The translations under genes were made by a program, and so were the position numbers. Source: JBCCGI01 sp039029355 (GTDB lineage: Bacteria > Planctomycetota > UBA1135 > GCA-002686595). Taken from it: 64,000 bases of DNA. Positions 29,129 to 37,403 of this stretch are shown here, piece by piece (the first letter of the stretch is position 1; each line of letters begins with the position of its first letter). Under the pieces are notes generated by a model. That model was not told where the DNA came from. It did no database searches and worked only from the letters and a program-made list of their open reading frames with translations. The stretch lies in contig JBCCGI010000017.1 in NCBI GenBank assembly GCA_039029355.1, positions 59,917 to 123,916 of the forward strand. Direction: 5' to 3'.

Positions 29129-30601
29129 CTAGAGGTCCGCGAACATACGGAGGTCATCCATGTTCTTGTCGAGCGCCTTCTCGAGGTCCGAGAACGCCGA
29201 GCCGATCTTCTTCTCGTCGCCCGACTTCAGCGCGGCCTTCACGGCGCCGTGCGCCTCCTTGATCGGAGCGCACTCGCTGTCGAGCATGAAGGAGACGAGC
29301 AGTCCGGCCTCGCTGACGAGCTTGTCCGACTCCGGGTTGTCGGGTCCGACGTTCATCTCGAAGATCGTCTTGAGGCTGTCGAGCCCACCGCGGCGAGCGA
29401 TGTTCGAGATCGACCACGTGCGCGCCCACAGCGGGTCGCCGTCGGCGGCCACGAACGAGTCGACGAAGTAGCGCTCGACGTAGGACGCCGCGCCGTAGCG
29501 GAACCACGCGGGGACGCGCTTCTCGCCGTAGAACTCCTCCGGGTTGAACTGGCCGCCGTCCGAGCTCTGGAGCTTGCGCACGGTGTCGCTGCTCGGATCC
29601 ACGGCCTCGCCGAAGGACTGACCCGCGGCGTGACGCGCGAACAGACGCCCGAAGCTGGTGCCGTTCTCCGACGAGAAGTCCCAGTAGCCGACGCCCGAGC
29701 CCATCCACTTGCGCGTCTCGGGGTTCATCCACCCGTCCGCGAAGAAGGCGCCGTGGATCGACGACAGACCGAGCGCGTCCGTGCCGGGCCAGCGCTCGTC
29801 GCCGCCGGCGAACAGGTTGTACTGCTCACCCGAGCGCACGACGAGGACGCGCATGGGATCGGTCGGAACCACGCCGTAGATGCGCGTCAGGTCGCGGAAC
29901 GTGCGCTCGATCTCCATCAGCGCATCGTCGGCCACCTTGCGCGGGAGCGTGGTGTACAGGTGGAAGTAGTCGCCGGGGATCGTCCACCACTGGCCGAGCT
30001 CCGAATGGAACTCGTCGGCCTTCGCGTCGTCGAGCCAGCTCTCGCCGCACTTCCAGAGGCCCTGGTCGAGCTGCTCGAACTCGGCGGGCGCAATCCAGGT
30101 CAGGTCCTGCTGGCGCCAGCCCTCCTCGATCCGCTTCATCGCGACCGGATCGACCCAGGTGCCGTCGGGCGTCTTCACCATGCCCTTGTCCAGGAACGGG
30201 ATGTCGTCCGGGTGCGCCCAGCCGTCGCCGTAGCGGACGAGGCCCTTCTCCTTGGCCATCTGCTCCTCTTCCTTCCGCTTGAAGTCCGCGAGCTTGCGCT
30301 CACTCGTGAACCAGCGGTCGGCGTAGAAGATGTGGCCGAGCAGCTCGTGCGCCTTCTTGTCGTGCTCGTCCAGCTTGAGGATCGCGCGCAGGCAGGAGCG
30401 CTTCTCGCGCGACATCGAGTTGGCTTCGCACCAGTCCACCAGCGCCCAGAGAGCCTTGACGTCGCCCTCAGCTTCCCCGCGACGCTTCTCGTATTCCTTC
30501 TTCGCGTCGTCCTGGGCCGCAAGGACGGCCGGTTGAGGGGTCGCCAGCTCAGGCGTGGCGGCAAACGGAGCAAGCGCGAGGAGGAAGGTGATCGGTTGCA
30601 T
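29129..30601 (-). CDS. Exported protein of unknown function
   Basis: A 490-residue protein with a signal peptide (MQPITFLLALAPFAATPELA). Residues about 30-130 are helical and charged, including a TPR-like stretch (ILKLDEHDKKAHELLGHIFY) and EEQMAKEKG. The remainder contains several Trp- and Gly-rich segments (LVRYGDGWAHPDD, GVGYWDFSSENG) and WFRYGAASYVERYF. The region around VLVVRSGEQYNLFAGG to the Tyr-rich segment recalls peptidase-MA-like (DUF1570) proteins of Planctomycetes, but the zinc motif HExxH is absent. I assign no function. Its 3' end faces the repeat array. Confidence 0.7.
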   Translation of the reverse strand: MQPITFLLALAPFAATPELATPQPAVLAAQDDAKKEYEKRRGEAEGDVKALWALVDWCEANSMSREKRSCLRAILKLDEHDKKAHELLGHIFYADRWFTSERKLADFKRKEEEQMAKEKGLVRYGDGWAHPDDIPFLDKGMVKTPDGTWVDPVAMKRIEEGWRQQDLTWIAPAEFEQLDQGLWKCGESWLDDAKADEFHSELGQWWTIPGDYFHLYTTLPRKVADDALMEIERTFRDLTRIYGVVPTDPMRVLVVRSGEQYNLFAGGDERWPGTDALGLSSIHGAFFADGWMNPETRKWMGSGVGYWDFSSENGTSFGRLFARHAAGQSFGEAVDPSSDTVRKLQSSDGGQFNPEEFYGEKRVPAWFRYGAASYVERYFVDSFVAADGDPLWARTWSISNIARRGGLDSLKTIFEMNVGPDNPESDKLVSEAGLLVSFMLDSECAPIKEAHGAVKAALKSGDEKKIGSAFSDLEKALDKNMDDLRMFADL

Positions 30602-30722
30602 GTGAGGGTGTCGAGGCGGGGTTGGGAACGGTTGAGGAACCTGCCTGGGAGCGACCAGGCATGGTAGCGGCTGGAGGGCCGATTGACCTCAGGATCCGGC
30701 CGGAGAGCGCGTCAAGCCTGGG

Positions 30723-30752
30723 TTGCCCGCTCCGCGGGCTCCGCACTACAAT
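30723..30752 (+). promoter_or_regulatory. Candidate promoter and long leader of the cyclophilin gene
   Basis: TTGCCC (30723-30728) and TACAAT (30747-30752) are separated by 18 bp, a reasonable sigma-70-type promoter. The implied leader to ATG 30970 is about 210 nt and contains an 8-bp hairpin (30755-30762 with 30775-30782). The rest of the 368-bp gap (30602-30969) shows no gene. It ends in an A-rich stretch just before the start codon. Confidence 0.4.
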
Positions 30753-30969
30753 GCCGCGCCGCTTTTCGAAACCTGCGGCGCGAAGCGCTCGTCATTCCGA
30801 GACGCGTCACGGTTGGAGAGCCGACGAGCGCGCACGCCAAGCGACACAACGCAACGGCGCTCGAGCGCGGTCCCGGCAGAAGCGCGACCAGCGCGGGCTC
30901 GCAAGCGGGCCGAACGATCCACAAAACAAGCGCCAAACTGGGCAGATAGACCCCATTTAAGGTCACGTT

Positions 30970-32001
30970 ATGGCCAAGAAGCACAAGGCCGCCACTCAGG
31001 TCACGATCGCCGCAACCGAAGAGAGTCCGCTGCAGGACCTCGTCCAGCGGCTGTGGAAGCCCGCGGCGCTGGTCGCGGTGCTGATCGTCTGCGGCGTACT
31101 CGGCTCCCAGTACCTGCGGCAGCAGTCCGAAGCGGCCGAGGCGGCGAGCTGGGATCGCTTCCGCGAGGACGTCACCCTCAACGCAGGTCTCTTCGGCGGA
31201 ATCCAAACCCCGTCGGCCAGCGTGCTGTCGAGCCTCGCCGGCGAGATCGAAGGCACGCCCGCCGCCCCCTGGGCCCACGCGCTCGAGGCGCACAAGCTGG
31301 TCGAGGACGGCGAGTACGAGGCGGCCGCCGCCGCCCTCCGCGAGCTCGAGGAGAAGTACCCCGACCACGTGCTCGTCACCGAGCCGATGCAGTTCGGCGA
31401 GGACGAAGCCCCGCAACGCCTCAGCGATCACCTGCTGAGCCGCATGGACGCGGTCGGCCGCTGGGAGAAGAACCACGAGTCGCTCTTCAAGAACCCGGCT
31501 CCGCCGCTCGACTGCCCGAAGGTCCGCCTCAACACGAGCAAGGGCAGCATCCTCGTCGGGCTCTACCAAGCCGAGGCACCGAAGCACGTCGAGAACTTCC
31601 TCAAGCTGTGCGGCGAGGGCTACTACGACGCCACCCTGTTCCACCGCATCGGCAAGGACTTCATGATCCAAGGCGGCGACCCGAACAGCCGCGACGGCGA
31701 GCCCGAGACCTGGGGCCAGGGCGGCCCCGACTACAAGGTCGAGCCCGAGCTCACCGAGCTCCGTCACTTCCGCTACGTCCTCGCCGCGGCCAAGACCCCG
31801 ATCGACACCGAGAGCAGCGGCAGCCAGTTCTACATCACCACGGGAACGCCCCACCACCTCGACGGCCAACACACCATCTTCGGCGCGGTCCTCGACGGCA
31901 CCGCCGTGGTCGACGAGATCGCCTCCGGCGAGATCGCCGAAGGCCAAACCGACCGGCCGCGCGATCCGGTGTCCCTGAACTCGACGGACGTCGTCGAGTA
32001 G
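30970..32001 (+). CDS. Membrane-anchored cyclophilin-type peptidyl-prolyl isomerase
   Basis: A 343-residue protein. Residues about 30-47 are a single membrane helix (PAALVAVLIVCGVLGSQYL). Residues about 55-150 form a helical linker with a TPR-like unit (VEDGEYEAAAAALRELEEKY). Residues about 175-343 are the cyclophilin domain, with LFHRIGKDFMIQGGDPNS (catalytic Arg in FHRI), GSQFYIT and HLDGQHTIFGAVLDG. It accelerates proline isomerisation, probably on the outer face of the membrane, assisting folding of exported proteins. The N-terminal layout resembles YfgM/PpiD-type anchors. It is followed by a strong terminator. Confidence 0.9.
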   Translation: MAKKHKAATQVTIAATEESPLQDLVQRLWKPAALVAVLIVCGVLGSQYLRQQSEAAEAASWDRFREDVTLNAGLFGGIQTPSASVLSSLAGEIEGTPAAPWAHALEAHKLVEDGEYEAAAAALRELEEKYPDHVLVTEPMQFGEDEAPQRLSDHLLSRMDAVGRWEKNHESLFKNPAPPLDCPKVRLNTSKGSILVGLYQAEAPKHVENFLKLCGEGYYDATLFHRIGKDFMIQGGDPNSRDGEPETWGQGGPDYKVEPELTELRHFRYVLAAAKTPIDTESSGSQFYITTGTPHHLDGQHTIFGAVLDGTAVVDEIASGEIAEGQTDRPRDPVSLNSTDVVE

Positions 32002-32055
32002 ACGACCGCACGAACCGAGTCGACCGCCGGTCGGCTCCGGCGCGAGACAAGCAAG

Positions 32056-32100
32056 AGCGCCCGCCGACGGAGGCCAGCCGTCGGCGGGCGCTTCTCGTTT
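32056..32100 (+). terminator. Rho-independent terminator after cyclophilin
   Basis: A perfect 15-bp stem (32056-32070 with 32078-32092, 7-nt loop) is followed by TCTCGTTT. It begins 54 bp after the stop codon. Confidence 0.75.
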
Positions 32101-32862
32101 CAGCTCGGGCAGCCAGCGCGCTCCGCCCCCAAGGAACACGCGGCACTCGTGCCAACCACGCCCGGGCCGCGTCCACGGCCGGCTGCACGTTGGCGAGGTC
32201 CTGCGGAGAGGGATGGTCGTCGTCGTCGACCACCCCGGCGAACCCGTTGGCGTGCGAGCGAGCACAGGGGCGCCGGGCGCGTCGCGGGGATCGCTCTACC
32301 GTCCAGCAACGACGCGGGTCTGGGCAGCCTTCGACGATCACCGCTCCAGCTGCCACGGGTTCCACCCTCGCGGAAGCGGACGTCGTGAGTTGCGGGCGGC
32401 GAGCGTCGGGGACAGCCAGCGGGATTGGTCGGGTGACCCAGCCGCGCCCTCCGCGGAGGGTGGCTCGCTCGGACCGATCCATGACATCCTGGGCCTGCAC
32501 CGAACCAGGCCGCCGGCTGGGTCCTAGCGAGCGGAGGTGCATCGAGCCGCGAGGACGACGGACCTCATCCTCACGCGCCGAAGAACTTGGCGCGATGGCC
32601 GCAGGCGCGTGGACCAAGAACGTCTCGACGCGCCGCAGCGGAAGGCCGCGCGGATTCCATGGAGGTGAGCTCCAATCGTGAGCCACGGATCTTCGGACCG
32701 GCGCTTCCCCATTCCGCGCACCGACGTGCAGCGAGCAAAGAACGACGCCGTCGCTGTTCGCCAAGGCCCGGCTCGATCGGTTCCCGAGAGCGTGCCTCCG
32801 TACTCCGCTCCTCCAAAGGCCAACCCGACCAGGTGCGGCTCCAACGCCAGCCCCAAGCGGCC
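32101..32862. other. Gene-poor segment before the 15-bp repeat
   Basis: About 760 bp with long overlapping open frames on both strands, as expected from the high GC content. None has a Shine-Dalgarno sequence, recognisable domain or plausible composition (Arg/Pro/Ser-rich translations). I see no RNA gene or mobile element here. It is treated as non-coding. Confidence 0.5.
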
Positions 32863-33310
32863 CGGGTTCGGAACGCCCGGGCTCGGAACGCCCGAGTACA
32901 GAACGCCCGAGTACAGAGCGACCGAGTGCAGAGCGCCCGAGTGCAGAGCGCCCGAGTGCAGAGCGCCCGAGTGCAGAGCGACCGAGTGCAGAGCGACCGA
33001 GTGCAGAGCGACCGCGTGCAGGGCGACCGCTTGCAGAGCGACCGAGTGCAGAGCGACCGAGTGCAGAGCGCCCGAGTGCAAAGCGACCGAGTGCAAAGCG
33101 ACCGCGTGCAGGGCGACCGCGTGCAGAGCGACCGTTTGCAGAGCGACCGAGTGCAAAGCGACCGAATGCAGAGCGACCGCGTGCAAAGCGGCCGAGTGCA
33201 GAGCGGCGGCCGAGTGCAGAGCGGCTGCGTTCAGACCGACCGCGTTCGGAGCGACTCGGTTCGGTGCAACCGGATGCAGAACGACCAGACTCGGAACGAC
33301 TGGGTGCGCG
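32863..33310. repeat. 15-bp tandem repeat array, about 30 units
   Basis: About thirty units of consensus CGAGTGCAGAGCGAC. The centre (about 32923-33180) is nearly perfect and both edges decay (CGGGTTCGGAACGCC on the left, CGGATGCAGAACGAC on the right). The only indel seen is one extra 3-bp GGC near 33208, so all reading frames stay in register through the array. Read on the plus strand from 32863 it encodes repeats of Arg-Val-Gln-Ser-Asp; the complementary frame on the minus strand encodes Val-Ala-Leu-His-Ser. No start codon with a good ribosome site was found in either direction. The array ends about 60 bp before the parB stop. Confidence 0.85.
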
Positions 33311-33373
33311 GCCGCCCGGGAGATCGCGCGGTCCGGCGCGCCTTGCTGGCGGGACGAGAGTCGGGCGATTCGT

Positions 33374-34252
33374 CTACTGCAGCGGCGACGAAGGTGCGAG
33401 TGCCTCGATCAGCCGGTCGAGGTTCTTGCGCTCGAAGAAGTCGATCACGATCTGCCCGCGGTAGCTCGCGTCGCTGGTGACGCGGACCCGCGTGCCGAGG
33501 TGTTCCTCGAAGCGGCGCTGAAGCTCCTGCGTCCAGGCAGGGGCGGGATCGGCCGGGGCGCGGGGGACCGACTTGGTGGCGGTCGGCGTCTCGGTTCCCT
33601 GGGCGGCTCGGACGATGCGCTCGACGGCGCGGACCGAGAGGTCTTCGCGACCGATGCGGGCGAGCAGGTCGAGTTGCGCCTTAGGGTCGGAAAGGCCGAG
33701 GAGGGCGCGGGCATGCCCCATGGTGAGCAGCTGCTGGCCGAGCGCTTCCTGGATCGGTTCGGGGAGCTCGAGCAGGCGGAGGTGGTTCGCGACGCTCGAG
33801 CGTTGGAGACCGACGCGCTCGGCGACCTGGGCTTGGGTCAGGCCGAGCTGCTCCTGCAGGGCGCGGTAGCCTTGGGCCTTCTCGAGCGGCCCGAGGTCCT
33901 GGCGCTGGACGTTCTCGACCAGGGCCAGCTCGAGCAGCTGTTGGTCGGTGATGTCGTCGCGCACCACCGCGGGCACGGCGGAGAGCCCGGCCAGGCGGGC
34001 GGCGCGGCAGCGGCGCTCGCCGGCGATGATCTCGTACCCGTCGGGAGTCGTCCGGACGACCACGGGCTGGAGGATGCCGTGGGCTTGGATGCTGTCCTTC
34101 AGCTCCTCCAGGGCCTCCTGCGAGAAGGTCTGGCGCGGTTGGAAGGGGTTGGGCCGGAGCTTGTCCAGCGGGACCTCTTGGGCCGACTCGGAGCCGGGGT
34201 CGGCGGGTTTGGAGAGCAAGGAGCCGAGTCCACGGCCCAGACGGCGTTCCAT
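33374..34252 (-). CDS. parB: Chromosome partitioning protein ParB (CTPase, parS-binding)
   Basis: Binds parS and, using CTP, loads as a sliding clamp that organises the origin region for segregation. The 292-residue protein has the N-terminal RRLGRGLGSLL motif, LRPNPFQPR, the CTP-binding IIAGERRCRAARLAGL, ENVQRQDLGPLEKAQGY, and the helix-turn-helix LTQAQVAERVGLQRSSVANH. The C-terminal dimerisation domain ends FFERKNLDRLIEAL. ATG 34252 is preferred because AGGA lies 6-9 nt upstream; ATG 34264 is an alternative. A parS-like palindrome sits 86 bp upstream, so ParB may act on its own promoter. parA is not adjacent but 16.7 kb away. Confidence 0.96.
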   Translation of the reverse strand: MERRLGRGLGSLLSKPADPGSESAQEVPLDKLRPNPFQPRQTFSQEALEELKDSIQAHGILQPVVVRTTPDGYEIIAGERRCRAARLAGLSAVPAVVRDDITDQQLLELALVENVQRQDLGPLEKAQGYRALQEQLGLTQAQVAERVGLQRSSVANHLRLLELPEPIQEALGQQLLTMGHARALLGLSDPKAQLDLLARIGREDLSVRAVERIVRAAQGTETPTATKSVPRAPADPAPAWTQELQRRFEEHLGTRVRVTSDASYRGQIVIDFFERKNLDRLIEALAPSSPLQ

Positions 34253-34337
34253 GGCATTCCTCATCGCGGGGTGGGGAGAACGACCCTTGAAGGCTAGAAG
34301 ACGGGCCCCTCGGATGCAAAAGGCCTTGGTTCGGAAC

Positions 34338-34352
34338 GTTCCACGTGGAAAC
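34338..34352. promoter_or_regulatory. parS-like ParB binding site
   Basis: GTTCCACGTGGAAAC has a perfect 12-bp palindromic core TTCCACGTGGAA around CACGTG (34339-34350). Known parS sites are variants of TGTTTCACGTGAAACA, and forms with TTCCACGTGGAA arms occur in several bacteria. It lies between divergent parB and the membrane gene at 34398. Confidence 0.75.
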
Positions 34353-34397
34353 ATCGGGGCTGAGCAGCCCCTTCGAACCCCTACTTCCACTCGCCTC

Positions 34398-35072
34398 ATG
34401 CTCGCTCTCCGGCTGGCCCCCTGGTGCGCGGTCCGAACCTGGTGGACCCCCCTGGGGGCCGTGGTGGCAGCCCTTCTGGTCGGCGCCTACCCCCTCTTGC
34501 ACGTGCTCTCCCCGGGCTCGGCCATCGCGGCGGCCGACCCTCGGAGCGCGCTCGAGCTCTTGGCCCTCGGCCTCCTGGTGGGCGCCATGCTCGGGCTCGC
34601 CTGGCTGTCACGCATGGGTCCGTTCCGAGAGCTCCTCCCCCCCTCCAACCGGCTCGCGCTCGAAGGCCTCGCGCTGGCGGGAGCGGCGCTGATCGGGGCG
34701 GCGGCGGTCGGCCTTGGGGTGGCAGCGGCCGACTTGGGGACGCTGCGCCTCCTCCCCCCGGCCCTGCCGCTCTTGCTGGGACTCGCGGCCGCACACCTCG
34801 CGGCCCTAGGCGTCTTGACCCTCCAATTGCACCTTCCTAGGGCCGCGCGCTGGGTCGTCTTCCTGGGAGCGACGTGGGTCGCGCCGGCGGTCCTGGTCCC
34901 CTCTTTTGGCCCCTTCGCGTGGGTGCGGCCGGCCGTCGACGCTCTCTCTCCAATGCAGTACGCGGCCTCGGAATCTCTCACGCCGCTCGGTATCCTCCCC
35001 CACCTGCTTCTCGTCAGCGCGGTCGTCCTCACCTGTACGTCGACCGCCTTCTTCGCGATGCGCACCCGATGA
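34398..35072 (+). CDS. Integral-membrane protein, unknown
   Basis: A 224-residue, very hydrophobic protein with about six membrane helices (approximately 20-40, 52-70, 85-108, 112-135, 142-160, 195-218). Its Ala/Leu/Gly-rich composition resembles ABC-2-type permease helices, but no motif supports a family. ATG 34398 is chosen as the first start after parS. The stop overlaps the phosphoesterase ATG by four bases, so the two are translationally coupled. Confidence 0.7.
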   Translation: MLALRLAPWCAVRTWWTPLGAVVAALLVGAYPLLHVLSPGSAIAAADPRSALELLALGLLVGAMLGLAWLSRMGPFRELLPPSNRLALEGLALAGAALIGAAAVGLGVAAADLGTLRLLPPALPLLLGLAAAHLAALGVLTLQLHLPRAARWVVFLGATWVAPAVLVPSFGPFAWVRPAVDALSPMQYAASESLTPLGILPHLLLVSAVVLTCTSTAFFAMRTR

Positions 35073-35806
35073 AGTACGGAGTCCTAGGCGACATCCACGC
35101 CAACCTCTCAGCGCTGACGACGGTGCTCGAGGACCTGGACCGCGTTGGGGTGGACGAAGTCCTAAGTGTCGGCGATGTCGTGGGTTATGGCGCGGCGCCG
35201 GCGGCTTGCATCGAGCTGCTGCGGGAGCGTGGCGTCCACGTCGTCAAGGGCAACCACGACGCGGCCTGCGTGCGCGACCTCGACGACCGCTACTTCAACA
35301 ACTACGCGCGGGAAGCCGTGCGCTGGACCCAGAGCGTGCTGGACGACGTCGACCAAGCGTGGCTGTCGGCGCTCCCCTACACGCTCGAGCGCCAGCACTG
35401 CCACGTCTCGCACGGCACCCTGCACCGTCCGGAGCTGTTCGACTACATCCTCAGCACGACCGACGCGGACCCTTCGCTCGACGTGATGACCAAGCCGATC
35501 TGCTTTGTCGGACACAGCCACGTCCCCATCGCGCTGCTACGGCTCAAAGAGGACCCGGAGGGTCGCACCGCGTACACGCTCGACCGCGAGATCGACCTGG
35601 CCGAGACCAGTCGCTGCCTGCTGAACGTCGGCAGCGTGGGGCAGCCGCGCGATGAGAACCCGCTGACCGGGTACGCGGTGTACGACTCCGAAGAGTCGCG
35701 CGCGTGGATCACGCGCCTGCCCTATGACATCGAGCGCGAGGCCCATCGAATCCGCGAAGCCGGCCTACCCGACGTTCTCGCGGAACGCCTCAAATTGGGT
35801 GTTTAG
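35069..35806 (+). CDS. Calcineurin-type metallophosphoesterase
   Basis: A 245-residue protein with the complete dimetal phosphoesterase motif set: GDIHAN (residues 7-12), GDVVGYG (about 35-41), GNHD (about 61-64), SHGT with a metal-binding His, and GHSH (about 143-146). The order and length match the YfcE/diadenosine-tetraphosphatase-like group that hydrolyses phosphodiesters or phosphomonoesters. No signal peptide is present, so it is cytoplasmic. The substrate is not evident. It overlaps the upstream membrane gene. Confidence 0.88.
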   Translation: MKYGVLGDIHANLSALTTVLEDLDRVGVDEVLSVGDVVGYGAAPAACIELLRERGVHVVKGNHDAACVRDLDDRYFNNYAREAVRWTQSVLDDVDQAWLSALPYTLERQHCHVSHGTLHRPELFDYILSTTDADPSLDVMTKPICFVGHSHVPIALLRLKEDPEGRTAYTLDREIDLAETSRCLLNVGSVGQPRDENPLTGYAVYDSEESRAWITRLPYDIEREAHRIREAGLPDVLAERLKLGV

Positions 35807-35893
35807 AGCCCGAATGCACGCGTTTCGCGCCTACGCGTGCTCGAAGGCGAGGCGACCTTCGGCGACCCGGCGCCGGAACACCGGGACGGGGTC

Positions 35894-37195
35894 CTAGCTC
35901 CGCAGGTACGCCAACGAGTCCGGCAGCGAGTCGAGTCCCTCCTCGCCGAGCCCGCTCTCGAAGAGGCTGCGGATGTCGCGCAGCGGGTTCTCGTCTCCGC
36001 GGAAGGAGAAACGCCGCTCGTCGGGGTGCGAGCCCACGCACACGAGCAGCTCGAGGATGGACGCCGCGTTGCACGTCTGGCCCCCGACCTCCATCTCGAC
36101 CGGCGTCCCGTAGTGGTTGACGATGCTCACGATCAGCGCCGCGGGGCGAGCGTGCATCACCAGCCCGTCGGCGACCTCCACCTGCAGCTCCAACACGTTC
36201 GTGTACTCCGGAAGCAGCGCTTCGGCGAGCTCCCGCCCCTCCTGAAGGATGCGGTTTGCGAGCACCAAGAGGTCCAGCGTGACCCCCTGGACTTCGGCGC
36301 GGTCGACGAGCGCGCCGATGCGCTGCTTCACCTCCTCGGCGCGCAGCTCGTCCTCGTGTCGCTCGAAGAAGTGCGTCAGGTAGGTCACCGACGCCAGCAG
36401 GTGGAGCGCCCCCGAGACGTGCCCGCGTAGGCGCAGAAGGCGCTCGTCCTTGCCCTCGAGGACGGTGTTCTGGATGTGGGTGTCGTAGGTCGACTGCAGG
36501 TTGTGCACCGTCGCCTCGTACACGCGCGCGAGCTCCTCGGTGCAGGAGCGCTTGAGGTACCTGCGGCGCTCGTCGACGTCGGCGATCGGCCGCACGCCGG
36601 TCTCACGGAGCATGTCGCAGGCCGCCAGGAACTTCGAGGCGACCTCGGCGATCTTCTGCTCCTCGTCCTCGAGCTCGGCCTGCCCGACGTTGCGGGGGAG
36701 CTTGCGGCGCGAGACCACCGGAAGGAAGTTGCTTTCGGGGAAGGCCTCGGGAGTGATCTCCAGGCCCAGCGTCTCGGCCTCCTCGCGGATGGCGGCGAGG
36801 AGCCGCGTCCCGGTGCGCTGGGCGAAGGCCAGGGCGCCGCGGAGGGAGCTCTCGACCTCGGGGCCCTCGGCGCCATGCCAGAGGCCGGCTCCATAGGACC
36901 CCAGCCGCCCCTGGGCGTGGCTAAGGCTGTAGCCAGTCATCGCGAACCAGCGCAGCGACGCCACCAGCTCGGTGAAGAAGGCGTAGGTGCGGTTGTAGCG
37001 GGCCCCGTAGTCGTCGAGGAACGACTCGAGCGAGTCGGACTCGTTGATCAGCTGGAAGTGGTGCTTCTTGTTCCAGGGCCGATCCCCGAGGGCGAGCAGG
37101 CTGTTGGAAAGCCTGAGGAAGACCTCGCCGTGGGTCTGCAGGATGCCGGCGAACTGCCGTTCCTGAACGAGTTGCTCAAGGGAAGTCTCGGTCAT
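35894..37195 (-). CDS. Alpha-helical protein with C-terminal HPr-like domain
   Basis: A 433-residue protein. Residues 1 to about 330 are mostly helical and unknown to me (LEQLVQERQFAGILQTHGEV; paired helices around LRLRGHVSGALHLLASVTYL). Residues about 338-415 match the phosphocarrier HPr: GLVMHARPAALIVSIVNHYG with the phosphorylatable His in HARPAA (about 348), then QTCNAASILELL, equivalent to the regulatory-Ser helix, and GDENPLRDIRSLF. HPr is normally an ~88-residue free protein. No EI or HPr kinase gene is nearby. ATG 37195 is used; ATG 37204 is possible. It is probably a regulator, not a sugar-transport carrier, an inference. Confidence 0.75.
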   Translation of the reverse strand: MTETSLEQLVQERQFAGILQTHGEVFLRLSNSLLALGDRPWNKKHHFQLINESDSLESFLDDYGARYNRTYAFFTELVASLRWFAMTGYSLSHAQGRLGSYGAGLWHGAEGPEVESSLRGALAFAQRTGTRLLAAIREEAETLGLEITPEAFPESNFLPVVSRRKLPRNVGQAELEDEEQKIAEVASKFLAACDMLRETGVRPIADVDERRRYLKRSCTEELARVYEATVHNLQSTYDTHIQNTVLEGKDERLLRLRGHVSGALHLLASVTYLTHFFERHEDELRAEEVKQRIGALVDRAEVQGVTLDLLVLANRILQEGRELAEALLPEYTNVLELQVEVADGLVMHARPAALIVSIVNHYGTPVEMEVGGQTCNAASILELLVCVGSHPDERRFSFRGDENPLRDIRSLFESGLGEEGLDSLPDSLAYLRS

Positions 37196-37390
37196 GCGGG
37201 CCATCCCACGGCCTGGGCGTGCCGGGGCCGCGTCCCTAAAGGTAGCAGACGGGCAGGGGCTATGAGAAGTGGTGCCGATCGGCCTCAAGACTGCGTGAAC
37301 GGGGGTCCGATGCTCACGCAGCGAGACGGAAGGGCCCCAGGGCCCCCTTCCGCGTGCGAATCGCCCCCCCGACCCTCGTCCGCTCCTGCC

Positions 37391-37396
37391 AGGAGG
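37391..37396 (+). promoter_or_regulatory. Shine-Dalgarno site pointing to an ATA codon
   Basis: A perfect AGGAGG lies 7 nt upstream of ATA at 37404, in frame with the sigma factor. The nearest standard start, TTG 37422, is 25 nt from the site and has no ribosome site of its own. Confidence 0.55.
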
Positions 37397-37403
37397 CTCC
37401 GCC

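Noticed and set aside
29129..30601. Zinc peptidase of the DUF1570 type
   Set aside because: The general layout is similar, but no HExxH motif is present, so no enzyme function is assigned.
32101..32862. A 200-300 residue gene on the minus strand between cyclophilin and parB
   Set aside because: Candidate frames lack a ribosome site, have no recognisable domain, and overlap one another with equal plausibility.
32524..33186. Pentapeptide-repeat protein on the minus strand (VALHS repeats)
   Set aside because: It fits the AxLxX spacing, but the Asp/Asn position is Ala, there is no ribosome site, and the downstream part of the frame is unrelated low-complexity sequence. Reported only as a repeat.
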